A DNA stretch of 64,000 nt from Hyphomonas sp. UBA5111 (lineage in GTDB: Bacteria > Pseudomonadota > Alphaproteobacteria > Caulobacterales > Hyphomonadaceae). The notes beneath the pieces were generated by a model that ran no database searches, was not told the DNA's origin, and saw only the letters and a list, made by a program, of their open reading frames with translations. Made by a program: the position numbers and the translations under genes. Below are positions 16,908 to 26,187 of the stretch, piece by piece. Position 1 is the first letter of the stretch, and the number at the start of each line of letters is the position of its first letter. The stretch is from the NCBI GenBank assembly GCA_002414505.1, contig DHZF01000093.1, forward strand, positions 1 through 64,000, written 5' to 3'.

Positions 16908-18257
16908 ATGCTTCCCTCAATGCTGGATATCATGGCCGAGCGGTTCGCTCATGCGGGGCAAAAAATCGCCCTAGCGACGGACCACTCGGCTTTCACCTAC
17001 GATGAACTCCAGCAATCCATACAGGCTTGGGAGGATCGGCTCGCGAGTGAAGACATTTCTGCCGGCAAAGTTGTTCTCCTTCGCGGAGACTTCACTCCCG
17101 GCGGAATAGGTGCACTATTTGCACTGATGCGGGCGGGTGCAATCACCATTCTGCTCTCACCCTCCAGTTTCGAAAAGCAGCAGGAATTCGCCAAAGTTGG
17201 CGAGGCCCAAATGTGTGTCGATGCTATTGACGGCACAATCACACCCCAGCAATACAATGGCGAGCACCCTCTCTACAAAGAATTGATTGCCAGGGGCGAG
17301 CCTGGCATAGTCCTGTTTTCTTCCGGGTCGACTGGCGTCTCCAAAGGCACCGTGCATAGCGCTGCAAAGCTCCTTGAAAAGTTCCGCGCAGGGGGAAAGG
17401 ACTTTCGAACGCTTGCCTTTCTTCTCTTTGATCATATCGCCGGACTGGATACGCTATTTTACAGTCTGGCGAATGAGAGCACGCTTGTCCTACCGAAGAG
17501 CCGGACGCCTGAAGATGTCTGCAGGCTGATTTCTGAACAGCGCGTGGAAGTCCTGCCTACCTCCCCGAGCTTTCTCAATCTGCTCCTGCTGTCGGGCGCG
17601 CATAAACGCCATGATCTCAACTCCCTGAAAATCATCACCTATGGATCAGAGATGATGTCTGAAGCGACGTTGGAGCGTTGCTCGGCAGCGTTCCCCGACG
17701 TCCGGCTCATTCAGAAATATGGCGCTTCCGAAACAGGCGCTTTGCCAACCCAGTCCCGGTCAAACACTTCTACCTGGCTAAAGCTCGGGGGTGAGGGGTT
17801 CGAATGGCGCGTGCGGGATGGCTTGTTCGAAATTCGGGCCAAAACCGCTATGCTGGGCTATCTGAATGCCCCAAGCCCGTTCACGGACGACGGCTTCTTC
17901 ATGACAGGCGACCGGGTCGAGATAGATGGGGAGTATGTTCGCTTTCTTGGACGGGACTGTGACATCATCAATGTCGGGGGTCAAAAAGTCTTCCCGGCGG
18001 AGGTGGAAAACCTGCTGCAGCAAGTCCCAGGGGTGAAAGAAGCCGCCGTGTATGGCGAACCCCATGCCATTCTGGGTTCAGCTGTCATCGCCAAGATCCA
18101 CCCCACATCGAATGAACCCAAAGCAGAGCTTCGCAAACGCATTCGCGCCGCTCTGTCCGGCAAGCTGGAAGGCTACAAAATTCCGCAGAAATTTGTCTTC
18201 ACCGAAGAAGCCCTGACGACGGAACGCTTCAAGGTAATCCGCCGGACAAGTTCATGA
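16908..18257 (+). CDS. AMP-binding acyl/aryl ligase (class I adenylate-forming enzyme)
   Basis: Activates a carboxylic acid as acyl-AMP and transfers it to a thiol, here probably the ACP at 15892. At 449 residues it is shorter than typical acyl-CoA synthetases. Motifs in order: P-loop SSGSTGVSKGT near residue 140, YGASETG near 270, TGDRVEIDGEYVRFLGRDCD near 330 and NVGGQKVFPAEVE hinge. Near the C-terminus is ERFKVIRR, carrying the conserved catalytic lysine. It is the third gene of the cassette and overlaps the thioesterase gene by 4 bp. The acid substrate cannot be predicted. Confidence 0.88.
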   Translation: MLPSMLDIMAERFAHAGQKIALATDHSAFTYDELQQSIQAWEDRLASEDISAGKVVLLRGDFTPGGIGALFALMRAGAITILLSPSSFEKQQEFAKVGEAQMCVDAIDGTITPQQYNGEHPLYKELIARGEPGIVLFSSGSTGVSKGTVHSAAKLLEKFRAGGKDFRTLAFLLFDHIAGLDTLFYSLANESTLVLPKSRTPEDVCRLISEQRVEVLPTSPSFLNLLLLSGAHKRHDLNSLKIITYGSEMMSEATLERCSAAFPDVRLIQKYGASETGALPTQSRSNTSTWLKLGGEGFEWRVRDGLFEIRAKTAMLGYLNAPSPFTDDGFFMTGDRVEIDGEYVRFLGRDCDIINVGGQKVFPAEVENLLQQVPGVKEAAVYGEPHAILGSAVIAKIHPTSNEPKAELRKRIRAALSGKLEGYKIPQKFVFTEEALTTERFKVIRRTSS

Positions 18258-18679
18258 CTACGCAACAGCGATCCAAAATTCCTGTAGGCTTTGAGCCAGC
18301 ACCAGCTCGTGGACCCTTCCTCGAAATGAACGGCCCCATTTGGCGAAAGCCAGGGCAACACGGTGAGCCTCCTATTTTCGGATTTGTCGCCGAGGATCGC
18401 CACACGAACGGTCTTGGTGTCCTGCATGGCGGCATGATGGCGGCGTTTCTCGACAATGCGATGGCGCAATCAATTTATGATCGGCACAAATGCCGGCTCG
18501 TAACGCTCGACCTTTCGGTCTCCTACAAGCATGTTGTCCCAAAGCAACGCTGGTTGGAAGCGCGCGTCTCTCTAGAGACTACGGATGAAAATCGCATAGA
18601 AGCCAAAGTCGAAGCGATGTGCCGAAATATGCTCTGCGCCGAAGCCCGGGGTGTATTTCAGCTCTTTCCGAGACACTAG
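18254..18679 (+). CDS. PaaI-family hotdog thioesterase
   Basis: 141-residue hotdog-fold protein with the family core HTNGLGVLHGGMMAAFLDNAM near residues 54-74, where the HGG-x-x-x-x-x-x-D pattern positions the catalytic residues. It would hydrolyse mischarged or finished acyl-ACP or acyl-CoA thioesters. Translational coupling to the ligase (4-bp overlap) points to an editing or release role in the same small pathway. The following 244 bp hold no recognisable gene. Confidence 0.88.
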   Translation: MTTQQRSKIPVGFEPAPARGPFLEMNGPIWRKPGQHGEPPIFGFVAEDRHTNGLGVLHGGMMAAFLDNAMAQSIYDRHKCRLVTLDLSVSYKHVVPKQRWLEARVSLETTDENRIEAKVEAMCRNMLCAEARGVFQLFPRH

Positions 18680-18923
18680 ACCACAAACTAAAAACCACCC
18701 TGACTTTCTCGAACGCGTTGCCGTCAAACTCTGCGTCGCAGGCAGAAACCAAGGGGTTAAACAGCCCAAAATCATATCAACTTCTAGCCGAATCGCCTCT
18801 GACCGATCCGAGAACAGGAATTGATTGTGAGACCTTCGTTCGGGGACCGTCATCAAGCTTTACGGAGCCACGCCGGAACGGTACAAAAATTGCTTCTTGC
18901 GTCAGGGAGCAACATGAATCGAG

Positions 18924-19841
18924 ATGGGTGAACCGGCGTTGGAAATCACAATCGCATTCGGAGTAGATACGGCATACGTCCCCCACATGGCGGCGACGAT
19001 CGCATCGATCATTTCAAACAGCAAAGACTGCCAGTTTCGCTTCTTTGTCATCCATGATGGCATCTCCGATGAGGACAGGAAGCAAGTTGAGGCGGTCGCC
19101 CCCGGACACCAGTTTGAATGGCCTGTCATCACTGACAGCCGCATGCTGAATCTGGGCACTCGGCATCATATAAACCGCTCGACCTATTACCGCTTCGCCA
19201 TACCTGAGCTGTTGCCCGCCACCACCTCCAAAGTGCTTTATCTCGACTCCGACCTCGTCGTCCTTCGCGACATTCGAGAGCTCTGGAATACCGATATGCA
19301 GGGGCATCCAATTGCAGCCGTGCAGGATCCGATGGTCGACTACAAGGGGTTTGCCAAGCGTTGGGATTTACCTGCGTCCGAGAGAGGGTACTTCAATGCG
19401 GGCGTGCTCTTGTTCGACCTGGATTACATCCGGTCACAAAACGTATTTGAACCGGCCTTCGATCTCATGCTCAATCGTTGGGACGATCTGGATTTTGGAG
19501 ATCAATGCATTCTCAATATCCTGTTCTGGGATAACTGGATGAAACTGGATCCCACCTGGAATGTCCAACGCTGTATGGTCTTGCAGGAGCCCAATCACAC
19601 CGCTTATGCCGACGCGAGCGCCTTCCCGACCGGCCGGCGCCCGAAAATTATACACTACACAGAACATAACAAACCATGGTCGGTCGATGCCTACCACCCG
19701 TACCCGTGGAGCTACTACAAATATTTGCGGCATACCCCTTATTGGAAAGAGATAAATCGCAAGGCGCAAACAAACTTTTTCAAACTGCTTCGCCGATACA
19801 TCAAAACGCAGCTCAACTTCATGGCTCTACGCAGCGACTGA
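18924..19841 (+). CDS. Family 8 glycosyltransferase (LPS galactosyl/glucosyltransferase-like)
   Basis: Retaining GT-A glycosyltransferase of 305 residues related to RfaI/RfaJ and glycogenin. Features: ITIAFGVDTAYVPHMAATIAS at the N-terminus, KVLYLDSDLVV near residue 105 with the DxD metal site, YFNAGVLLFDL near 155, GDQCILNILF near 193 and KIIHYTEHNKPW near 240. The C-terminal tail is basic, as in enzymes that bind the membrane surface. Its stop codon shares a base with the start of the next glycosyltransferase (tgatg), so they are coupled. Donor and acceptor are unknown. Confidence 0.9.
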   Translation: MGEPALEITIAFGVDTAYVPHMAATIASIISNSKDCQFRFFVIHDGISDEDRKQVEAVAPGHQFEWPVITDSRMLNLGTRHHINRSTYYRFAIPELLPATTSKVLYLDSDLVVLRDIRELWNTDMQGHPIAAVQDPMVDYKGFAKRWDLPASERGYFNAGVLLFDLDYIRSQNVFEPAFDLMLNRWDDLDFGDQCILNILFWDNWMKLDPTWNVQRCMVLQEPNHTAYADASAFPTGRRPKIIHYTEHNKPWSVDAYHPYPWSYYKYLRHTPYWKEINRKAQTNFFKLLRRYIKTQLNFMALRSD

Positions 19842-21019
19842 TGACGGATACCTTGACCACCACCGTTATTATTCCAACCTACAACCGGGCGGAGTATCTT
19901 GTGGAAACACTGGAAAGTGTCCTTTCACAATCGCTGGCTCCAGGTGAGATCATCGTCGCGGATGATGGCTCTACAGACAACACTCCAGAGCGCATGTCAG
20001 CCTATAGCGACCGCGTGCGATACTTGCGAAAAGAGAATTCCGGCAAAGCCGACACATTAAACCAGTGTATCGAACTCGCTCAGCATCCCCTTATCTGGAT
20101 CGTGGATGACGACGACATTGTTCTGCCTCATGCCCTTGAAACCATGACAGACCTCATCGCCCGGAATCCGGAAGCAGGGTTTTCGTACGGCTGTTATGAA
20201 AGGTTTTCCACGAACGAGAAGACCGGCCAAACCAAGATCATGGATTGCGGTCATTGGCAGGACTTGCCGGCGGACATGTTCTTCATCGCAACCATGCGGG
20301 ACATGTTTGTGCATCACCCTGGACTGCTCGTTCGCAAGACAGCCTATAAATCAGTTGGGCCGTTCCAGATGGATCTGCCACGCTCAGAAGATTACGAAAT
20401 GCTCGTGAGGTTGGCGCGTCAGTTCCCCGGGGTTGGCACCCAAGAGATTGTGTTCCGGCAGCGCCAGCATGACGGCCTTCGAACCGGCGGCTTGCGCGCT
20501 GACCAACGGACCGAGAACTGGCAGCAAGAACAGAAGCTCCTATTCCGACGGATTCACAAGGATAGCTCCCTCGCTGATTTTCTTCCTCGAAACACAACCC
20601 GCTCTAAAATTTTGTCCCAATCCGAGCAAAGGCAGGCACTTATCAGTCGAGGCTCGATTATGGCGCGGAAAAAGCTCTGGTCCCTCGCCTGTGAGGATTA
20701 TTTCCAAGCCAGCCAGCTTTTGCCAGATCAGGCATTGACCCCCCCGGAAGTGGAAGCGCTTCGTATGGCCGTCTTTTCCAAATATGGATGTGACGAAATC
20801 ATTGATGATCCCCATGTCGCAGAACAGATCAGGTCTCTGCGCGTTTGCAAGCCTGTCGGAGTACAAATCACGGCGACCCTTGCCAAAGCTCTCCTCTGGT
20901 TCGTGCGTGATGCAGTCACTCGAGGGAAGATAGGTCGCGCCCTCCATTTTGGGCGCATCATTCTGACTCTCTCCACCGATCAGGGTGAGAGACGAACAGA
21001 ATCGGTCAGAACGCAGTGA
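19841..21019 (+). CDS. Family 2 glycosyltransferase
   Basis: Inverting GT-A enzyme. I start at the ATG at 19841, immediately before MTDTLTTTVIIPTYNRAEYL. The open frame runs upstream of this only because it overlaps the GT8 gene. The resulting protein is about 392 residues. Visible motifs are ETLESVLSQSL, VADDGSTDNTPE, WIVDDDDIVLPHALE (the DxD-like site) and DLPRSEDYEMLVRLA. The C-terminal 150 residues are helical and lack obvious membrane segments. It is coupled to both neighbours: a 1-bp overlap upstream and a 4-bp overlap (gtga) with the flippase gene downstream. Confidence 0.88.
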   Translation: MTDTLTTTVIIPTYNRAEYLVETLESVLSQSLAPGEIIVADDGSTDNTPERMSAYSDRVRYLRKENSGKADTLNQCIELAQHPLIWIVDDDDIVLPHALETMTDLIARNPEAGFSYGCYERFSTNEKTGQTKIMDCGHWQDLPADMFFIATMRDMFVHHPGLLVRKTAYKSVGPFQMDLPRSEDYEMLVRLARQFPGVGTQEIVFRQRQHDGLRTGGLRADQRTENWQQEQKLLFRRIHKDSSLADFLPRNTTRSKILSQSEQRQALISRGSIMARKKLWSLACEDYFQASQLLPDQALTPPEVEALRMAVFSKYGCDEIIDDPHVAEQIRSLRVCKPVGVQITATLAKALLWFVRDAVTRGKIGRALHFGRIILTLSTDQGERRTESVRTQ

Positions 21020-22506
21020 CACCCTCCCCTTCCGACACCCCCACAAATGAACAACAAGATTCCACCGCGCCATCCTTAGGCAAGGCGATTCATCTCGGTA
21101 TGGTCTGGAACTTCATCGGCTTCATCGGCTCGCAGGCATCCGGCTTTGTGATCTTCATTCTGCTAGCCATGAAGCTACCGCCGGAAATATTTGGCGTTGT
21201 AGCTCTTGCAGCCGTCGCAGCAGACATCATCAGTATGGATGGAAGATTTGCCTGTATGGACGCGGTGATGCAGGCCGACGATTTCAGTAAGAAGACTCTG
21301 AACACATCTTTCCTTGCGTTCTTTCTTGTCGCCCTGCCCTTCAGCATAGGAATGGTGCTTCTGGGAATATTTGTCGGGAAGATCGAAGGATATGAACTCG
21401 TTGGAGAGTTCCTGCCAATATTCGGACTGATGGTCCTCGCGGTTCCGTGGCTGGCGATCATGGACGCCATCATCATGCGAAATCTGGGTTTCAAGCAGAT
21501 GACCCAGCGTTCCATCCTCGGCACGATCGCAGGAGGGATTGTGGGCATTGCCGTCGTCTTTTCTCCATACATGATATGGGCGCTTGTCGCGCAGAGACTG
21601 GTCACGCTCGCCGTCGTCATACTGTTCGAATTCAGGTATACACGCTGGTTTCCCGGACGAGACGTGGACTGGAGCGCCACAATTCCCTTTCTGAAACGCT
21701 TCTTTCCCTTGCTCGCAATTTCCAGCCTGAACCAAGCCGCCCCCCGGATCACCATGGTTGTGTTCGGCGCAAGGTACGACACAGCGACCGTCGGCTTGCT
21801 ACGCGCCGCAAATCGCATCGGCGATACGCTTCAGGGACCTCTCGTTAGCCCGATGATGGGGCTCTGGTTTCCCCTGATGACCAAGGTGCGTGGCGACAGA
21901 GCCGGAGAAGCCAATATATATACAAACATTATCTGGACAGCTTCCCTCCTGTCACTGCCAGCCTTTGCCGGTCTGGCGCTTATCTCGCAGGATGTTGCGA
22001 CAGTGCTGCTGCCAGAATCCTATAGTGGGGTTGGTCCTATTCTCAGGGCCATCGCCATCATCAGCCTCCCGATCCCACTCGCCTGGTTCAACGCAATTGC
22101 GATGACTGCGTTGGATATGAACAAGACGTCTCTTACATATACAATTGTAACAGTTACCATCACTGTCGGCGTGCTTCTTGCCATTCCAGACGTCACTCCG
22201 GCCACCGCCATTATCGTTATGTCCGTACCAAGCTGGTTTATCGCGATATATGGGAATATTCTGATTCATCGCCGGATCGGCCTTGACCACGCACATCATT
22301 ATTTTGGCATGGCGCCGGCCATTCTGGCCACGCTTGCCATGGTTGGCGTTGTTTCCATGCTTTATATGCTTGGCTCAGACTGGCCCGCAATTGTCAGATT
22401 AACATCCAGCGCCAGCGCAGGTGCACTTGTATATGCCGGGTGGCTTTATATTTTCCATCGAAATTGGTTGATGGAGCGCGTTTCCCTTATCAGAGGCCGG
22501 GCCTGA
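21016..22506 (+). CDS. Wzx-type oligosaccharide flippase (first of two)
   Basis: Inner-membrane polysaccharide transporter family protein of 496 residues with about 12-14 hydrophobic segments. It starts with GTG at 21016, coupled to the preceding stop. The segment IHLGMVWNFIGFIGSQASGFVIFILLA and the charged loop after TM2-3 (DIISMDGRFACMDAVMQADDF) match the WzxC/PST-type group. It would move lipid-linked repeat units to the periplasm. The locus contains a second flippase at 35756. It ends the 18924-22506 unit and converges on the MBOAT gene. Confidence 0.88.
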   Translation: MTPSPSDTPTNEQQDSTAPSLGKAIHLGMVWNFIGFIGSQASGFVIFILLAMKLPPEIFGVVALAAVAADIISMDGRFACMDAVMQADDFSKKTLNTSFLAFFLVALPFSIGMVLLGIFVGKIEGYELVGEFLPIFGLMVLAVPWLAIMDAIIMRNLGFKQMTQRSILGTIAGGIVGIAVVFSPYMIWALVAQRLVTLAVVILFEFRYTRWFPGRDVDWSATIPFLKRFFPLLAISSLNQAAPRITMVVFGARYDTATVGLLRAANRIGDTLQGPLVSPMMGLWFPLMTKVRGDRAGEANIYTNIIWTASLLSLPAFAGLALISQDVATVLLPESYSGVGPILRAIAIISLPIPLAWFNAIAMTALDMNKTSLTYTIVTVTITVGVLLAIPDVTPATAIIVMSVPSWFIAIYGNILIHRRIGLDHAHHYFGMAPAILATLAMVGVVSMLYMLGSDWPAIVRLTSSASAGALVYAGWLYIFHRNWLMERVSLIRGRA

Positions 22507-22572
22507 CCAGAGGTGAAAAGGGCAGCAGGTCGCGCCGATGCGTTATTTGCCTATCCGGATCCGACGCAGGGA

Positions 22573-24105
22573 TCAGAACTGGAAGTATACAAATTCCTTG
22601 AGGTCTCCGACTGACAAGAACGACAGCGTGAAGGCAAATCCGGCGAGGATAGCCGTCTTGCGCCAGTGCGCTCGAAGACGTGACTGAACCCGAAGCGATT
22701 GCTCATGCCCGATCAAGCCTTCAACAATCTGCTGACTGTTAGGCGCGAAAAAGACGATCAGTGCGGCGAACGCCGGAAGACCGTATTGGGCCAATATCTG
22801 CGTACGGGTACCGAAGGCGCCGGGAACCTCGACAGCTAGCGGACCTCCGAGCAACACCTGTTTCAGGTTCCATACAGCGTCTCCGCTAAACCCGTTTGCA
22901 CCGCACATGCCGGACAATACACGCATGGCCGTCTCAAAATCAGGAGACGCAAAAAATACCCAAGCAACCGTCACGGAAAGGAATGTGAGTACTATGCCCA
23001 TCCACTTGGGAATGACGAAGTAGCGCTCGTATCCTGGCAAGGCTGACTTCAGCTTCAGCCAGACGTGGTTCACCACAAGAAAGAGGCCGTGCAACCCGCC
23101 CCATATCACGAATGTCCAGGCGGCTCCGTGCCACAAACCACCCACAAGCATGGTCACCATCAGGTTCACATATCGACGGGTCCGCCCCAGTCGATTTCCG
23201 CCAAGGGGAATGTACAGATGGTCTCGCAGCCAGCGCGAAAGTGTTATGTGCCATGTCCTCCAGAATTCAATGATCGAAACCGATTTGTACGGGGATGCGA
23301 AATTGAATGGGAGACGCACTCCGAACATCCGGGCCAGGCCAACAGCCATGTCCGAATAGCCTGAGAAATCGAAGTAAAGCCCAAACCCGAAAGCAAGCGA
23401 GCCGATCCAGGCATCTATCAGTTGCGAAGGCGCCCCCCCCGGAGCGAAGACCGGTTGATGCAGTGCTTCAAGCGGATCTGCAATCAACACTTTCTTGGCC
23501 AAGCCGATAATAAAATACAAGACGCCCGCCGAGAAGGATACCCAATCGAACCGGAAGATCTCCTTCTTGCCGAATTGCGGCAACAGCTCGTTGTGATGAA
23601 CAATCGGGCCGGCAATCAATTGCGGGAAGAAGCTCACGAACAACAGGTACTGAGGAAAGGAGTATCGGGGAGCACCGGGTTTCGATGAATCAACAAGATA
23701 GGCAATTTGCTGGAAAGTATGAAAGGAAATAGCGAGTGGCAGAACGAGCGCCTGCACGGTAAAGTCTATTCCCGACAGGGCCGAAACGCCCTCGACAACG
23801 AACAGCCTATATTTGAAATAGGCCAACGCCAGTACGTTCAGGGTAACGCTGAGCGTCAAAACATATTGTGTCTGCTTGCGGGAGGTCTCCCTGACAGACA
23901 ATATCCACCTGCTAAAGAGATAGTTCGCAGCAATCCACCCGATGAGGAGCAACAGGTATGCGACACTCCACAACCCGTAAAACAACAGCGAACATGCCGT
24001 CAGCCAGAGCCGCGCGGCCTCCTTCGATTGCCTTCCCAGAAGAAAGAACCCGATCAGCGTGACCGGTAAAAAGAGCGTTATGAAACCGAAGGAGTTAAAC
24101 AGCAT
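22573..24105 (-). CDS. MBOAT-family O-acyltransferase (AlgI/PatA-like)
   Basis: Polytopic membrane acyltransferase of 510 residues that passes acyl (often acetyl) groups across the inner membrane to a polysaccharide. Characteristic pieces are SISFHTFQQIAYLVD near 150, QLIAGPIVHHNELLPQF near 185, FNFASPYKSVSIIEFWRTWHITLSRWLRDHLYIPLGG near 290 and MLVGGLWHGAAWTFVIWGGLHG. The latter contains the catalytic histidine of the family. The gene for an SGNH-like partner ends 3 bp upstream on the same strand. AlgI of alginate and DltB are the best-known relatives. Confidence 0.93.
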   Translation of the reverse strand: MLFNSFGFITLFLPVTLIGFFLLGRQSKEAARLWLTACSLLFYGLWSVAYLLLLIGWIAANYLFSRWILSVRETSRKQTQYVLTLSVTLNVLALAYFKYRLFVVEGVSALSGIDFTVQALVLPLAISFHTFQQIAYLVDSSKPGAPRYSFPQYLLFVSFFPQLIAGPIVHHNELLPQFGKKEIFRFDWVSFSAGVLYFIIGLAKKVLIADPLEALHQPVFAPGGAPSQLIDAWIGSLAFGFGLYFDFSGYSDMAVGLARMFGVRLPFNFASPYKSVSIIEFWRTWHITLSRWLRDHLYIPLGGNRLGRTRRYVNLMVTMLVGGLWHGAAWTFVIWGGLHGLFLVVNHVWLKLKSALPGYERYFVIPKWMGIVLTFLSVTVAWVFFASPDFETAMRVLSGMCGANGFSGDAVWNLKQVLLGGPLAVEVPGAFGTRTQILAQYGLPAFAALIVFFAPNSQQIVEGLIGHEQSLRVQSRLRAHWRKTAILAGFAFTLSFLSVGDLKEFVYFQF

Positions 24106-24108
24106 TGC

Positions 24109-25059
24109 TCAGTCCGGCTTCTCTTGCTGCATCTTGTGCGCGATTAGCTGACTAAGTTCCTGAGCATAAGGCGGCATCAAGTGCACAGGATCGACAAACG
24201 CTTCATCTTCCCACTGATATTTCTGCCCATCCAGGAAGATAGCCGTTCCCGATAATTCTGCCTCAACGCGTTCGGTCCAGGCGGCAATCTTTTCTCTGTC
24301 CGGGTCAAACATATCCGCCCATTCGGGCATAATCGGAATGGTGGCGACGACCAACTGGACATCGCGCGCCGCCAGGTCTGACGAGAACTGCCCCAGAGCG
24401 GCGTAACACGCCTCGTTAATCGCTATCGGTGGCCTCCAGTCTACCGGCTCCTTCATAACGCTGGTGCCATACTCATCAAGGACGCCTAGGCTTTGAGCCT
24501 CTTCTGCACTCGGATCTCCGGAAGTGCGCCGCTGGGCCTGCGAGAGAATGTATCCAAGCCGCGGATTCAGCAAAAATGGCACCCAGGCCGGCACCTGCCG
24601 GCGAATGTATCTTTTCGCCAGCCAAGTATTCATGAATTCTGCTGTGTTTGCCTCGCAATGCTCAAAATCTCGCGGCGCGAGCACAATGATGATCGTATCG
24701 ATCCGCGGCGCCAGTTCGAGCAGCAAATTCGTGTAGTAGCTGGTTTCATGTATCCGCAAATGACATGGCGCCGCGTTTATGACCTTCCGATCATCGCCAA
24801 GGAACGGCGCCATTTCGAGATTTCTCCAAGTCGCGGACGATCCTACACCGGCCAGAGTCACTTCGCTCAGGTCGGAATAGCGGAGAAATTCCAGCTTTAC
24901 GTCAATGCAGGGAGTCCCAACCAATGGCGGTGGAGGCAGCAGAGAATTAGCGCCAAGGATCTTGAAGCCGGCAATGGCGACGGCAAACAAAAGAATAAAG
25001 GTCAGCGCAACGTAGCGAAACCAGCCCGAAGCAGTATCGACTGTCGTCTGATCAACCAC
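24109..25059 (-). CDS. SGNH/GDSL-like membrane-anchored protein, partner of the MBOAT acyltransferase
   Basis: Periplasmic protein tethered by one N-terminal helix (WFRYVALTFILLFAVAIAG). SGNH-type residues are suggested by GVGSSATWRNLEMA (block I serine, with Asn) and by FVDPVHLMPPYA near the C-terminus (Asp-x-x-His pair). AlgJ/AlgX and other MBOAT partners have this arrangement and finish polymer O-acetylation. The start is uncertain. I prefer the GTG at 25059, which has an aggacgggggaag sequence upstream. A GTG at 25125 would add 22 residues. It is coupled to the MBOAT gene with a 3-bp gap. Overall similarity to named families is weak by eye. Confidence 0.65.
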   Translation of the reverse strand: MVDQTTVDTASGWFRYVALTFILLFAVAIAGFKILGANSLLPPPPLVGTPCIDVKLEFLRYSDLSEVTLAGVGSSATWRNLEMAPFLGDDRKVINAAPCHLRIHETSYYTNLLLELAPRIDTIIIVLAPRDFEHCEANTAEFMNTWLAKRYIRRQVPAWVPFLLNPRLGYILSQAQRRTSGDPSAEEAQSLGVLDEYGTSVMKEPVDWRPPIAINEACYAALGQFSSDLAARDVQLVVATIPIMPEWADMFDPDREKIAAWTERVEAELSGTAIFLDGQKYQWEDEAFVDPVHLMPPYAQELSQLIAHKMQQEKPD

Positions 25060-25418
25060 CGCTTCCCCCGTCCTGACTAGGCATATCCCTGTAAAGCAAA
25101 CAAAGTCTGCCAGTACACCCGCCACAAAATACAGGAATGTTGAAGTTGGCTGATACTAATAGCCTCCTTCCCTGCATATTCATTCGTAAATGCTTAGAGA
25201 TCGCTCGTCTACTGAAGACGAAACCGGGATAGCGCAAATACGCAACTGACAATATTTTGCGCAGTCCATGGAAGAAGATTTTGCGAGTTCGCCGAACGCC
25301 ATGCGCGCGCAAGCAATCGCATGCGGAAAGCGGGCGGCAGCACTCACAAGCCTCAAAAAGACATCGGATCGCGACAGGAATTTTCGTCTGCGTCCAATTC
25401 CCTCCAGGTCAGATGACC
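25060..25418. other. Gap between acylation pair and sugar-activation module
   Basis: Some 360 bases with no convincing gene, RNA or repeat. Its left part should carry the promoter for the MBOAT pair. The region beyond 25260 would be the 3' untranslated part of the nucleotidyltransferase unit. No terminator-like hairpin was recognised. Confidence 0.4.
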
Positions 25419-26177
25419 TCAGCTCTCACCACTTGTCAGCCGTCTGCGAATTGCCATGTCATTTGCCGCTTCGAGGCTGGAGACGTCGTTGAGGTTGATA
25501 TACTCACCGGTTAGGTCGAACGCGGCAACATCGTGCCCATCCCTAATGAGCCCATCGACGAAGCTCACAAAGTCAATGGAAGGCCGACCTTTGTCGTATT
25601 CCTGCTCAAGCAAGGCAAAGACCTTCGGGTCCACAAGGAATGTCGCCATGCCCAGAATATCATTCTGCACGTTCACGGGGTTCTCTACCAACCGGATAAT
25701 CCGGGACCCATTACGTTCGACAGAGAAATTCCTTTTGATGATTTCGGGATCGCTCTCCTGCTTCACCGCCACAGTCACCAACTGGTCCTGATATCCGCTG
25801 GAGATCATGTCCTTCAGGTTCGAACCGAGATAGAATTCATCACTGAGCATGATACAGGCATGGCGGCTCGCCAAATAAGGCTTCGCCAGCACGACGGACC
25901 ACGCCCAACCCCGGTCAAGATGCTGGTTCTCAATGTAGGAAATCCGGACGCCGAAATCTTTTCCGTCTCCAAACGTTTCCCGAACAGCGCCGCCCATGTA
26001 CCCCACGACAATGACAATTTCGGATATTCCCAAATCATCACGCATGATGTCGATCGTCCGCGCGATATTGGACCGCCCGTCAATCTCGAACAGCCCCTTG
26101 TGAATCTCGTAGCTATAGGGCCTGGCCCTGATACCGCTGCCGGCGGCCGGAATAATCCCAAGCAGAGAGTTTGTCAT
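25419..26177 (-). CDS. Sugar-1-phosphate nucleotidyltransferase
   Basis: RmlA/LicC-type NTP transferase of 252 residues that would join a sugar-1-phosphate (or phosphorylated alcohol) to a nucleotide. The signature loop is PAAGSGIRARPYSYEIHKGL near residues 10-29, with Gly-rich NTP-binding part and Lys. Next come IVIVVGYMGG, the metal-binding ACIMLSDEFYLG near 115 and LVENPVNVQNDILGMATFLV near 163. Simple single-domain length, no hexapeptide tail. An agagg ribosome binding site lies 10 bp after the stop of the MtnK-like kinase, so the two are co-transcribed. The base and sugar specificity cannot be read. Confidence 0.85.
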   Translation of the reverse strand: MTNSLLGIIPAAGSGIRARPYSYEIHKGLFEIDGRSNIARTIDIMRDDLGISEIVIVVGYMGGAVRETFGDGKDFGVRISYIENQHLDRGWAWSVVLAKPYLASRHACIMLSDEFYLGSNLKDMISSGYQDQLVTVAVKQESDPEIIKRNFSVERNGSRIIRLVENPVNVQNDILGMATFLVDPKVFALLEQEYDKGRPSIDFVSFVDGLIRDGHDVAAFDLTGEYINLNDVSSLEAANDMAIRRRLTSGES

Positions 26178-26187
26178 AAGAAGGCCT

